In this document: one piece after another, positions 42,101 through 49,825 of the stretch | How positions within the stretch are numbered: position 1 is the first letter of the stretch | How the letters are laid out: every line of letters begins with the position of its first letter | The notes under the pieces: generated by a model | Databases searched by the model: none | Told to the model about the DNA's origin: nothing | What the model saw: the letters and a program-made list of their open reading frames with translations, nothing else | Source: Paenibacillus oryzae | GTDB taxonomy: Bacteria; Bacillota; Bacilli; Paenibacillales; Paenibacillaceae | Assembly: GCF_001675045.1 (NCBI RefSeq) | Contig: NZ_LYPA01000060.1 | Location: 922 to 55,863, forward strand | DNA length: 54,942 nt | Reading direction: 5' to 3' | Translations under genes and position numbers: made by a program

Positions 42101-45100
42101 GGTTGTTCAGGATGAGTGGGAGGCGACGGGACTGACCGTAGCCGTGACCGACCCGACGGGGGCTGGAACGGATGGCAAAACGAAGGTGTCGGTTCATGCA
42201 AGCCAAGGCAACAAGCTTCTTTACGTGAATTTTAAGCAAGGGCCTGTAACTATCCCCGCTGCAGGAAGCAGCCTGACAGGAGCGGGGTATGCAGAATTGC
42301 CTGATCATGGTCTTGTGGAAGCTGATAACGGCGATCTGCTTGGCATTGCCGAGATTGACCCGTCAGGCAAGGTTGTCCGGTATGCAGCCATTCCAGCAAT
42401 CGTAGTGCCTGATTCAGCGGCAAAAGGGTTGCCTGTAGGAGCGAAGGATGCTACAGGAGCCGAAAGCGAAGGAAAGACGCAGCTGACAGGAAGCGTGGGA
42501 GAAGGACATAAGCTGGTGTACCTGAACTTTGGCGAAGGACCGGTAACGGCGCCGACAACAGGTCAGCCGGCAGGCAGCGGATATGTGGATGTGCCGGCGG
42601 ACGGAGGAGTCGAAGCCAGAAATGGAGACATCCTGGGTGTAGCCGAGGTGGATGAAAACGGAAATGTCGTGCGGTTTGGCACGACTACTGCGGTTATGTC
42701 GCCGGAGTCGGCTGCCAAGGGATTGCCAGTATCGGCTACGGATGCAAGCGGAGCCGGAACGGATGGAAAAACAAGAATGGTAAGCAAGGCTTCTGAAGGC
42801 AACAAGCTGGTTTATGTGAATTTTGGCGATGGCTCGGTGCAAGTGCCGGGAATCGGCGAGACATTGGCCGGGTATGCAGAGCTGCCGGAGAACGGTGTGA
42901 TTGAAGCAAAACCGGGCGACAAAATCGGTATAGCGGAAATTGGCCCGGACGGCAAGGTTTTAAAATACGGAGTGACCGCAGCGGTTGTTGTGCCGGAAGC
43001 GGCGGCGAAGCCGTTGCCGGCAATAAGCGTTGAGCCAAGCGGGGCGGGCAGCGACGGCAAGACGGTGGTACAAGCCGCGACGGGCACTACGATTGGCAGC
43101 GGGAATAAGCTGGTTTATTATAACGCAGGACAAAAGGCGATTGCTGTACCGGAGACTGGCGCTTTGCTGGCCGGCTATTCGGAGCTGCCGGTTAACGGGA
43201 TAATTGATGCCTCGGAAGGCGACAACATCGGCCTGGCAGAAGTAGACGCCAGCGGCAAGGTGGTGCGGTTTGGCACAACCAAGGCTGTTGTGGCTAATGC
43301 CAATGCAGCGAAGGGACTAAACCCCACGGCAACGGATCCTGTTGGCGAGGGAACAGAGGGCAAAACAAAGCTTGCCATTTCTACGCAGACAGGCCAAGGC
43401 AACAAGCTGGTATACCTGAATGTTGGAACAGGCGTTATGGTTAAGCCGGAAGTGGGCGATACGTTAAAGGGGTATAAGGATATGCCGTCCGATGGATTAA
43501 TTGACGCGGGCAATGGCGATGTCATTGGGGTAGCGGAGATTGATGAATTCGGCAAGGTGGTTAAATTCGGCTGGACTGAAGCGATTGTATATGCGGACGC
43601 GGCAGCAAGCGGGCTGAAGGCAACTTCTGTTGATCCGGCGGGAAGCAGTAATGATGGCAAAACAACTATTATGGCGGCAGCGGCAGCAGGCAACAAGCTG
43701 GTGTACGTCAATTTCGGTAAACAAATGGCGCTGACGCCAAATACGGGAGAGCTGTTGACCGGCTATGCCGATTTGCCCGCAGACGGCATTATTGCGGCTG
43801 TTCACGGCGATTGCATTGCAGTCGCTGAACTGGATGAGGCAGGACGGGTTATCCGCTTCGGCACCGTAAATGCGGTTGTTGTAGATTCTGCACAGGAATA
43901 TTCTGGCGGAGGTTTTGTTGGTATGCCTGCTTCGTCGAGCCAGGGCGTCGAGGTTCTGGTTAATGGCAAGGTCGAATATGCAGGTACGGCCAAAGTGACA
44001 ACGGATAATGGCCGTTCGGTGACAACCATTGATGTCGATCAGGCCAAGCTTCAGGCGAAGCTGGAGGCCGAAGGACACGGGGCTGTCATTACCGTACCGT
44101 GGGCGAAGTCATCCGACGTGGTAGTTGGCCAGTTGACCGGCCGCATGATTCAGGAGATGGAGGACCGGGAAGCAACGCTTGTCCTGGATATTCCGGCAGG
44201 CTCGTACCGGATTCCAACCGGACAACTTCATATCGCAACGCTTGCCAAGCAATTTGGCGGCAGCGTCAAGCTGGAGGATGTGCAGCTTCAGATTCATATT
44301 GCAGTGACCGGCCCGGAAACCGTACAGGCTGCACAGAACGTAAGCGAAAAATATGGCGTTTCTTTAATGGCTCCTCCGGTTACCTTCAAGGTTAATGCGC
44401 AATACAAGGGACAGAGCATTGAAGTTACGGATTATAGTGTATATGTAGAGCGGACCGTGGCATTGCCAGAGGGCATTGATCCCAACAAGATAACAACTGG
44501 CGTTGTGCTTGAGCCGGACGGCACTTTGCGTCATGTGCCAACCAAAGTGACCAAGTCCAATGAAACCTACTATGCAAAAATCAATAGCTTGACCAACAGC
44601 GATTACGGCATCATCTGGAATCCGATGACGTTTACCGATCTGAGCGGACATTGGTCAGAGGCATCCGTCAATAACATGGGCTCCCGCCTGGTCGTCAATG
44701 GCGTTGGTGGTGGCAAGTTTAATCCCGATGCAGACATCACCCGGGCTGAATTTGCGGCAATCGTCGTTCGTGGACTTGGTTTGCGTCTGGATCAGGGAGA
44801 TGTGGCGTTCACCGACGTCAACGGCTCTGAATGGTATGCAAGCGTAGTTAATACGGCGGTACAATTCGGTCTGATCAAGGGATATGAAGATGGCAGCTTC
44901 CGTCCCAAAACCAAGATCACCCGCCAGGAAGCCATGACGATTGTGGCCAGAGCGATGAGTATTACGGGCTTGAAGGAGCAGGTGGCGGATTCAGCGCAAC
45001 AGTCCGGAAAGCTTGATGCTTTCCGTGATGCCAATGCTGTAGCCTCCTGGGCAAGGGAAGGAGCTTCGCTTGCTGTAGCGGCGAAAATCATGCAAGGGCG

Positions 45101-45206
45101 CACAGCCGACCTATTAAAGCCGAAGGCCTTCATTACAAGAGCCGAGGTAGCGACGATTGTTGAAAGGCTGCTTCAATATTCGGACTTGATTGAAATGAAG
45201 AAATAA
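39150..45206 (+). CDS. Giant surface protein with SLH domains and eight tandem repeats
   Basis: 2018 residues. Signal peptide about 1-33 (MKKRRFNRVLALMLSIMMIYG ... TAAAQ). Then a beta-helix-like Gly-rich part (about 40-270). Then a Listeria-Bacteroides-type repeat (ITFDGNGGVSPV ... GWFTAATGGT, near residue 287). Then a domain with IKVLNIYPDISGSD and VLVGHDTASF, resembling a flavodoxin or glutaminase-like fold, and a fibronectin-like part. Residues about 800-1585 hold eight repeats, followed by a linker domain and three SLH domains (about 1830-2010: FTDLSGHWSEASVN, FTDVNGSEWYASVV, FRDANAVASWAREG). SLH domains anchor it to pyruvylated wall polymer. Probable S-layer-associated adhesin or scaffold. 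Confidence 0.9.
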   Translation: MKKRRFNRVLALMLSIMMIYGPLSGAIGTAAAQPGSDVAENTSTGAVYSDVASALDAAANGETIRLISNATLANAIVYNRNNVGVTLDLNGYSIIRTVSGGGETGADGAVYVSDGLLTICDTSASESGYIEYINSGGLGGSGLNIGASGSVKLLSGGILGTGQSVFAHDAGGRFEMSGGVVYGSGDHPGSEAIAAVSGAYVTIAGGFVGTKHAGAAMIWSGATLDPSFWSITGGYFTSSYYNDGPQREIAGFVTQGQVTELDTTRTHAISGETEYRYHLTIPRSITFDGNGGVSPVAMLTTDAFGKLASLPANATKSGLDFAGWFTAATGGTQITANYIFDRDTTVYAQYTGPAVIPDPPALTAVGDDANNMVRLNWTSSLAGQEYYMVYQKDSGGDGLDEYQSIPLKTDIKVLNIYPDISGSDGAKDWMQAIMASAPDGYAMAVDKVAISDFNGSDSSTNYAHYLTKDSNGAYAYDVLYFGAWDVNYGRDMSADAYAAVESFIQYGGGVLVGHDTASFNHVNFIDLAKTYLNMDVKFQEHQGNPSFPPFGSSRVEIQRRGFPMNYPFALGNVGDVLYTPVSHSYYQFAKGDVWFKYNNLEWGPGPEINSYMGEKGTTNFYLTTWNNTAMIQTGHSNGMATVDEQKILANTFFYLAQTSTANSFNDRMSQDVAAPNAVSGTITVAPGSAVGKQQLGWNAATDNGSSYAYYLKAISFTDGSSRQSAEATATVTTGIKGYAVTVDTNAAGSDPGKTVTTTTAAVETNHLQAGITYYAHIRAIDNADNASEIVTIAFTIEAGGLTVTSLDPSGKANDGKTKVSVLEELGQGNKWVYLNVNSGTVAVPAIGGELEGYTDLPANGLIAAADGDKIAVAEVDADGKVVRFGQTVAVVAPSANELSVFSVDPSGSENNGKTRMVAGAGTGNNLVYFNFGQGEVAEPAQGQTLSDYKALPASGIIQAAKGDRIGIAELSPDGKVLRFGSAKAVVQDEWEATGLTVAVTDPTGAGTDGKTKVSVHASQGNKLLYVNFKQGPVTIPAAGSSLTGAGYAELPDHGLVEADNGDLLGIAEIDPSGKVVRYAAIPAIVVPDSAAKGLPVGAKDATGAESEGKTQLTGSVGEGHKLVYLNFGEGPVTAPTTGQPAGSGYVDVPADGGVEARNGDILGVAEVDENGNVVRFGTTTAVMSPESAAKGLPVSATDASGAGTDGKTRMVSKASEGNKLVYVNFGDGSVQVPGIGETLAGYAELPENGVIEAKPGDKIGIAEIGPDGKVLKYGVTAAVVVPEAAAKPLPAISVEPSGAGSDGKTVVQAATGTTIGSGNKLVYYNAGQKAIAVPETGALLAGYSELPVNGIIDASEGDNIGLAEVDASGKVVRFGTTKAVVANANAAKGLNPTATDPVGEGTEGKTKLAISTQTGQGNKLVYLNVGTGVMVKPEVGDTLKGYKDMPSDGLIDAGNGDVIGVAEIDEFGKVVKFGWTEAIVYADAAASGLKATSVDPAGSSNDGKTTIMAAAAAGNKLVYVNFGKQMALTPNTGELLTGYADLPADGIIAAVHGDCIAVAELDEAGRVIRFGTVNAVVVDSAQEYSGGGFVGMPASSSQGVEVLVNGKVEYAGTAKVTTDNGRSVTTIDVDQAKLQAKLEAEGHGAVITVPWAKSSDVVVGQLTGRMIQEMEDREATLVLDIPAGSYRIPTGQLHIATLAKQFGGSVKLEDVQLQIHIAVTGPETVQAAQNVSEKYGVSLMAPPVTFKVNAQYKGQSIEVTDYSVYVERTVALPEGIDPNKITTGVVLEPDGTLRHVPTKVTKSNETYYAKINSLTNSDYGIIWNPMTFTDLSGHWSEASVNNMGSRLVVNGVGGGKFNPDADITRAEFAAIVVRGLGLRLDQGDVAFTDVNGSEWYASVVNTAVQFGLIKGYEDGSFRPKTKITRQEAMTIVARAMSITGLKEQVADSAQQSGKLDAFRDANAVASWAREGASLAVAAKIMQGRTADLLKPKAFITRAEVATIVERLLQYSDLIEMKK
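41548..43905 (+). repeat. Eight ~295-base coding repeats in the SLH protein
   Basis: Each unit codes for about 98 residues with the frame D-P-S/T-G-x5-GKT near the start, GNKLVYxNxG in the middle, Y-x-x-L/M-P-x-x-G-x-I/V, then GDxIGxAEVDxxGKVVRFG and a short Ala-rich spacer. The copies have diverged in sequence but keep the pattern, which points to old duplication and selection for fold rather than recent slippage. Confidence 0.85.
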
Positions 45207-45239
45207 ACCACGCAGCTATGTGAAAAAATATTTTGTTTC

Positions 45240-45285
45240 AAACCACCGCAGCCTTGATTTTTCAATCGGGGTGTGGTGGTTTTTT
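45240..45285 (+). terminator. Rho-independent terminator after the SLH protein gene
   Basis: A long stem, 45240-45259 with 45263-45281 (AAACCACC pairing with GGTGGTTT at the base), runs into TTTTTT. Confidence 0.85.
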
Positions 45286-45293
45286 ACTTTCAG

Positions 45294-46016
45294 ATGTATA
45301 ATAATGGAAGAAGTATAGCAGCAAAAGCTCCGGCTTCAGGAAAGGAATGTTATACTATCAAATTCATAGATATAATTCTGGCGCTGCTTTTTTATCGTTC
45401 GCCACAAGTTTCTTTTTGTGATGAGGAGATTAAGGAGTTTGATACCATCTTCAATGCTGCAATACATGGAGATGGGCTTATTAAGTATACGAGTCTATTC
45501 CCGAAACAAAGATTTCTTTTGTACATCTCTATGAATAAGAACGTCTTAATGCATGGTTCAACCCAAAAAAGCATAGCGGAGTTCGAACCAAGAAGGCAAA
45601 CCTTGTATAACGGGAAATATGTTGAGGCTGTGTTTGCTACAAAGGATGGGGTATGGCCCGTATTTTATTCCATTTTTAATAAAGACAAACTGGCAGGGAA
45701 TTTTAGAAATGGCTGTCTTGAAACCAGGAGCGGGAAAAAGTTTTACTTTTTTTCAATCACCAAGGAAACATACATGAATAGTCCTTGGACTCAGGGCATG
45801 ATATATTTCTTACCCCGTGAATCGTTTGAGAGGGCAAGAAAAGAAATCATTTCTTTTGATGAGTGGATAAGCGAAGAGCCGGTGAAGCCAATGGCGAAAA
45901 TAGAAGTTGATTTGACTGATTTTTATTTTATGGATAGGGTCTCGATACACAAAGCTAAAGAGCCGGTATTGAAAACATGGTTGTTGTATAAATGGCGAAA
46001 CCTATTTTCTGGTTAA
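45294..46016 (+). CDS. Protein of unknown function, possible ADP-ribosyltransferase-like fold
   Basis: About 240 residues. The middle reads VLMHGSTQKSIAEFEPRRQ followed by GKYVEAVFATKDGVWPVFYS. A H-G-S near a strand and a later F-A-T-x-D-x-x-W-x-x-F-Y resemble the NAD-binding strands of KptA/PARP-like folds; this is suggestive only. The start is uncertain: the frame opens at GTG 45273 inside the terminator, and ATG 45294 lacks a clear ribosome binding site. No partner or immunity gene is recognised. Confidence 0.5.
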   Translation: MYNNGRSIAAKAPASGKECYTIKFIDIILALLFYRSPQVSFCDEEIKEFDTIFNAAIHGDGLIKYTSLFPKQRFLLYISMNKNVLMHGSTQKSIAEFEPRRQTLYNGKYVEAVFATKDGVWPVFYSIFNKDKLAGNFRNGCLETRSGKKFYFFSITKETYMNSPWTQGMIYFLPRESFERARKEIISFDEWISEEPVKPMAKIEVDLTDFYFMDRVSIHKAKEPVLKTWLLYKWRNLFSG

Positions 46017-46075
46017 CTGAGGAAAAAATTATTGATTTAACGCTATATAAGTTGAACAAAAGAAAAGTAGCGACA

Positions 46076-46202
46076 GGCCAGAGTGTGAGGGGTTCTGGAG
46101 AAGCGGAGCGGTCGCTTGTGTTCCCGGATTTCACCATTTGAACCTATCATTCATGGAAATCTGGGAACAACTGCGATCGGAAGAACTTTTCACACGCCGG
46201 CC
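46076..46202. repeat. Long imperfect inverted repeat, intergenic
   Basis: The two halves around a centre near 46140 are inverted copies with gaps: GGCCAGAGTGTG at 46076-46087 against CACACGCCGGCC at 46191-46202, and TTGTGTTCCCGGATTT against AAATCTGGGAACAA nearer the centre. A transcript could fold into one long stem. It fills most of the 215-base gap between the 45294 and 46232 genes and looks like a dispersed extragenic palindrome. Confidence 0.65.
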
Positions 46203-46231
46203 TACACCGCTGAAACTCAGAAGAGTAGGAG

Positions 46232-46657
46232 GTGAATGATTGTCTGATCAACCTAAAAAGTTATCCAAACCAATCTCAGGTAAAAGAGCTGCTGGCATGT
46301 TGTATGTGGCCGGATGAAGAGAAGATTGCACAAGAGCTGAGTGCATATTTGGAAGATGATTCGAGGAGTCTTTTGGGAGAAGTCATTGACCATACTTTAG
46401 TGGGTCTGATGGGGATAACTCGGATTTCAAATGAAAAGGTTATTTTGAAACATATCGCTGTCAAAGAAGAATATCGGAATAAAGGGATCGGGAAAAAAAT
46501 GCTGCAAGCCTATATCGCCAATCAAAGGATCAGCCTTCTGGAAGCTGAAACAGACTTGGAAGCAGTTGATTTTTATAGAAGGATAGGCTTTCAAATCTCA
46601 AGCTTAGGCGAGAAGTATAAAGGGGTCGAAAGATTTAAATGTCAGTATACAAAATGA
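46232..46657 (+). CDS. GNAT family N-acetyltransferase
   Basis: 141 residues. ILKHIAVKEEYRNKGIGKKML has the acetyl-CoA loop (R-N-K-G-I-G) and LLEAETDLEAVDFYRRIGFQ the family D-x-x-A-x-x-F-Y-x-x-x-G-F block. The start is uncertain: a strong AGGAGGTGA at 46227-46235 overlaps GTG 46232, and the only in-frame codons at normal spacing are non-standard (CTG 46244). A one-base indel near the start could explain this. Substrate unknown. Confidence 0.75.
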   Translation: MNDCLINLKSYPNQSQVKELLACCMWPDEEKIAQELSAYLEDDSRSLLGEVIDHTLVGLMGITRISNEKVILKHIAVKEEYRNKGIGKKMLQAYIANQRISLLEAETDLEAVDFYRRIGFQISSLGEKYKGVERFKCQYTK

Positions 46658-46677
46658 GTAGCAAGGGATGTGTCGAT

Positions 46678-47291
46678 ATGGATGTACAAGAGATTGCCAC
46701 ACGAGCATGCCAGGAATCTAAAAACTTTTTAGTTCCTGGTATATCTGAAAAGGCTTTTTCGAATAAATGTGAAGAAATGCCTTAGGAGCAGAGGACTTGT
46801 GGTATCCTATGCTGGTTAATTTTAATACCAACTCTATTTATTGCACGCGAGGCGCTCATTTGCCCTCGGATGAGGTTATCCTGAAGGTTTCAGATATTGT
46901 GCTTGTTGATTTTAGTCCGAGGCTAAAGGGAAAATGGGGAGATTACTCTGAAACCGTTGTTATTGGGGCTGATGAAAGGTTCACAAAGCTGGTTGAGGAT
47001 GCAAAGCATATATTTGAACAAATATATAGCTATGCTGAAAATTGTAAAACGGTGGGAGAACTGTTTCACTATTGTAACGGGCTAATCCAGCAAAGCGACT
47101 ATCATTTGCTTGATCCATACGGAAATATCGGGCATACCATAGAGGACTATGACAATCATGATAAACGGATATTTATTAGTCCGGAAAATGCTAATGTACC
47201 ATTAAAGGGGAGAAAATGGGCAATAGAGCCGCACATAGGTCTTGGAAAATTTGGAGCCAAATTTGAGAACGTAGTGACTTGCTCTTATTAA
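46678..47291 (+). pseudogene. M24 aminopeptidase-like gene broken by a frameshift
   Basis: ATG 46678 begins MDVQEIATRACQESKNFL and runs to a TAG about 35 codons later (CEEMP). In the shifted frame the sequence continues LGAEDLWYPMLV and on to TAA 47289-47291. The second part keeps the metal ligands expected for Xaa-Pro peptidases: VDFSP, GDYSE, GNIGHTIED, and C-terminal Glu-bearing blocks SPENAN and FENV. A small deletion near 46781-46786 best explains the break. Length is shorter than full peptidases even when joined. Confidence 0.75.
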
Positions 47292-47368
47292 GCTTAAAAT
47301 TCTGAATAACATCCGCCGAGTTAACAGCTTTAACGGATAATGATAGAAGCAGAAAGGACATACGAGGA

Positions 47369-47911
47369 ATGATAACTCTTAAATATTTTGGACCAGATGA
47401 TTTTGATCAGCTTATAGAATGGAGTGGAGATGCTGAATTTTTGCTTCAGTGGGCAGGGCCGCAATTTCAGTATCCACTTTCCAAGGAGCAATTGTCCCTT
47501 TATCTGGATGCAGCAAATGACAAAAATACATCCAATAAGTTTATCTATAAAGCGGTCGACGAAGCTCTTAATGAAACAGTAGGACATATTTCCTTAGGCG
47601 GTATAGACAGATATAATCGTTCAGGCCGTATTGGCAAGGTTCTTGTTGGCCGACCCTATCAGGGCAAGGGCTACGGAAAGCAAATGATAAACGAAGTGTT
47701 AAAAATAGGTTTTGATGATCTGAATTTGCACAAGATCAGTTTGGGTGTATTTGATTTTAACCTCTCGGCTATCCGCTGTTATGAAAAATCAGGCTTCGTG
47801 AAAGAAGGGCTCATCAGGGATGCCAGAAGATGCGGGAATACCTATTGGAATTTGTTCGAAATGGGCATTTTGGAAGATGAATGGAAGAGAATGCAGGCAA
47901 CGGGATTGTAG
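47369..47911 (+). CDS. GNAT family N-acetyltransferase (RimJ/RimL-like)
   Basis: 180 residues. RIGKVLVGRPYQGKGYGKQMI gives the acetyl-CoA loop (Y-Q-G-K-G-Y-G), and KISLGVFDFNLSAIRCYEKSGFVKEG the N-x-x-A-I-x-x-Y-x-x-x-G-F-x-x-E-G block of the RimJ/L group. RDARRCGNTYWNLFEMGIL closes the domain. It may acetylate a small-molecule amine or a protein N-terminus; unknown. Confidence 0.85.
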   Translation: MITLKYFGPDDFDQLIEWSGDAEFLLQWAGPQFQYPLSKEQLSLYLDAANDKNTSNKFIYKAVDEALNETVGHISLGGIDRYNRSGRIGKVLVGRPYQGKGYGKQMINEVLKIGFDDLNLHKISLGVFDFNLSAIRCYEKSGFVKEGLIRDARRCGNTYWNLFEMGILEDEWKRMQATGL

Positions 47912-47995
47912 TTTAAGCAGCACAGTCGCAATTGCGGTCATTGATGACCGTTAGAGACTGAATTAGCTGTATTTCCCTAATGTAGCGGTCACCGA

Positions 47996-48113
47996 TGTCC
48001 TTTAAAGCTCCAAAATGGCTCATAAAAGCGAGTTTGTGAGGAGTGACGGACGCAAATGTCCTTTACAAATTGCGATTCCGCAAAAAGAAGCTCCTAAAGG
48101 ACAGAAATGTCCG
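47996..48113. repeat. Intergenic repeat cluster (TGTCCTTTA)
   Basis: TGTCCTTTA occurs at 47996-48004 and 48057-48065, and its inverted copy TAAAGGACA at 48095-48103, with another TGTCC at 48109. They lie in the 273-base gap between two genes. The arms can pair, so a folded RNA or a remnant of a mobile repeat is possible. The rest of the gap holds nothing recognised. Confidence 0.5.
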
Positions 48114-48184
48114 TAGGCCTGAAAAGCGTACCGGATGACTTGATTAAATGGATTAGAACAAAAACGTAGAAGAGGGTCAGTCCT

Positions 48185-49183
48185 ATGAATGATTCATACA
48201 ATCTGCAATTTGAAAAATTATGCGATTCGTTAGAGCTTGGGGTATTGCTTAAAGCGCCAGAGGCAATATCAGGCGGTTTGCTGCACAGGATGTTTGCGAT
48301 TGAAACTTCAACGGGCAAATACGCGGTGAAAGCACTGAATCCGCAAATTATGGCGAGGCCAACTGCCTTTGATAATTATATCCAATCAGAAAAAATCGCT
48401 GCTATTGCAGCTAGCCATGTGCCTGTTCAACTAGCAATAATCGATAAAGGAGTTTTTTTACATCATATTGACGGTCAATATTATATGGTTTTTGACTGGA
48501 TCGAAGGGTGTAGTTTGCAGCCAAAAGAGATTACACGGGCTCATTGCAAAGAAATGGGATGTATTCTTGCTGAAATGCATAAAACGGATTTTTCCAAGCT
48601 AGAGAAAAGCCACGTGATTTCTAATGCAATAGAAGAGATTGATTGGCGTAGCTATTTAAATAAAGGAGCAGAGAGCCGTTCAGTATGGTTAAACCCATTA
48701 TGTGAGAACGTAGATCAGCTGTATGAATGGAATAGCCGGGCTAAAAGGTCTTTTGAAATATTGGCAGAGGAACGAATTTTCAGCCATAGAGACCTGGAGC
48801 CGAAAAACGTAATGTGGAAGCAAGGAAGCCCAATACTCATTGATTGGGAGTCTGCCGGAGAGATAAACCCAAAACACGATATGATTGAAACAGCGATTTA
48901 TTGGTCCATAAATGAATTTGGCAAAATCGAAAAAGACAAGTTTTTAGCTTTTGTTGATGGTTATCAAGAACGATATGGGAAGATCCATGCAAACTGGAAA
49001 ACAGCTCTGGAGCTTGGTTATTGGAGTAAGCTAGAGTGGCTGGAATATAGCCTTAAGCGGTCATTACGGATTGAATGCGCAGATGAAAAGGAGCAGGAAC
49101 TGGGTACACAGCAGGTCGCAGGCACCCTAAAAGCACTTATAGATTATGAGGGAATGGTGTCTGAAATAGTGGGTTGGCTGTAG
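48185..49183 (+). CDS. APH-family phosphotransferase
   Basis: 332 residues of kinase-like fold. The ATP lobe shows KYAVKALNPQ. The catalytic loop is IFSHRDLEPKNVMW (D base, N ligand) and the metal block PILIDWESAGEINPKHDM. The HRD-type loop with a Lys (H-R-D-L-E-P-K-N) is that of the choline-kinase/spectinomycin-kinase-like groups, different from the tandem pair at 14-16 kb. GAAGAGGG before the ATG. Substrate unknown. A short gap leads to pyrE. Confidence 0.8.
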   Translation: MNDSYNLQFEKLCDSLELGVLLKAPEAISGGLLHRMFAIETSTGKYAVKALNPQIMARPTAFDNYIQSEKIAAIAASHVPVQLAIIDKGVFLHHIDGQYYMVFDWIEGCSLQPKEITRAHCKEMGCILAEMHKTDFSKLEKSHVISNAIEEIDWRSYLNKGAESRSVWLNPLCENVDQLYEWNSRAKRSFEILAEERIFSHRDLEPKNVMWKQGSPILIDWESAGEINPKHDMIETAIYWSINEFGKIEKDKFLAFVDGYQERYGKIHANWKTALELGYWSKLEWLEYSLKRSLRIECADEKEQELGTQQVAGTLKALIDYEGMVSEIVGWL

Positions 49184-49233
49184 TAGTTGTTACTCAATAA
49201 AAAGGAGTAAACAAAAAAAGCGGAGGTATTCCA

Positions 49234-49764
49234 ATGAAACAGTTAGCAAAAGAGATTTATAATGTATCCCATTTAACTGGTGAATTTCTGTTGCGCTCTG
49301 GAAAAGTTTCAACCGAATATTTTGACAAGTATCTTTTTGAGTCTCAGCCTCAATTGTTGTCCCTAATAGCAGAGGAGCTTGCAAAGTTGATACCGCCTGG
49401 CACGGAGGTGCTTGCAGGACTTGAATTAGGGGGAGTGCCGATTGCAACGGCTTTATCGTTAAAATCAAATATTCCGGTTGCTTTTGTAAGAAAAAAGGCA
49501 AAAGAATATGGTACCTGTAAGTTGGCTGAAGGAATAGATGTAAAAGGCAAGAGGGTTTGCATCATTGAAGATGTGGTGACAACTGGCGGACAGGTTATTT
49601 TGAGCGCAAAGGATTTAAGAGATGCGGGAGCTATCGTAACGGATGTAATGATTGTGATAGAGAGAAACATAGAAGGAAGATTAAGACTGGAGGAGGAAGG
49701 GCTGAATCTGCACTCTTTATTCAAAATGGAGGATTTGCTTAAAGCAGCAGCAGGAAAAATTTGA
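49234..49764 (+). CDS. pyrE: Orotate phosphoribosyltransferase-like protein
   Basis: 176 residues. The PRPP site is VCIIEDVVTTGGQV (the E-D-x-x-T-T-G-G pattern), and the lysine block FVRKKAKEYGTCKLAEG is that of OPRTs. GLELGGVPIATALS is the family hood strand. It would join orotate to PRPP in pyrimidine synthesis. Bacilli keep pyrE at the end of the pyr operon; a lone copy with an APH neighbour suggests an accessory phosphoribosyltransferase. GGAGGT upstream of the ATG. Confidence 0.8.
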   Translation: MKQLAKEIYNVSHLTGEFLLRSGKVSTEYFDKYLFESQPQLLSLIAEELAKLIPPGTEVLAGLELGGVPIATALSLKSNIPVAFVRKKAKEYGTCKLAEGIDVKGKRVCIIEDVVTTGGQVILSAKDLRDAGAIVTDVMIVIERNIEGRLRLEEEGLNLHSLFKMEDLLKAAAGKI

Positions 49765-49825
49765 CCAAGCCGTATGGGTTTAAAGTCATATTGCCTTCTA
49801 ACAAACTTTTTTTGGGGGGGCTACA

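Noticed and set aside
39552..45133. Many long minus-strand frames opposite the SLH protein gene
   Set aside because: They are antisense shadows of the repeats, lack ribosome binding sites and overlap each other.
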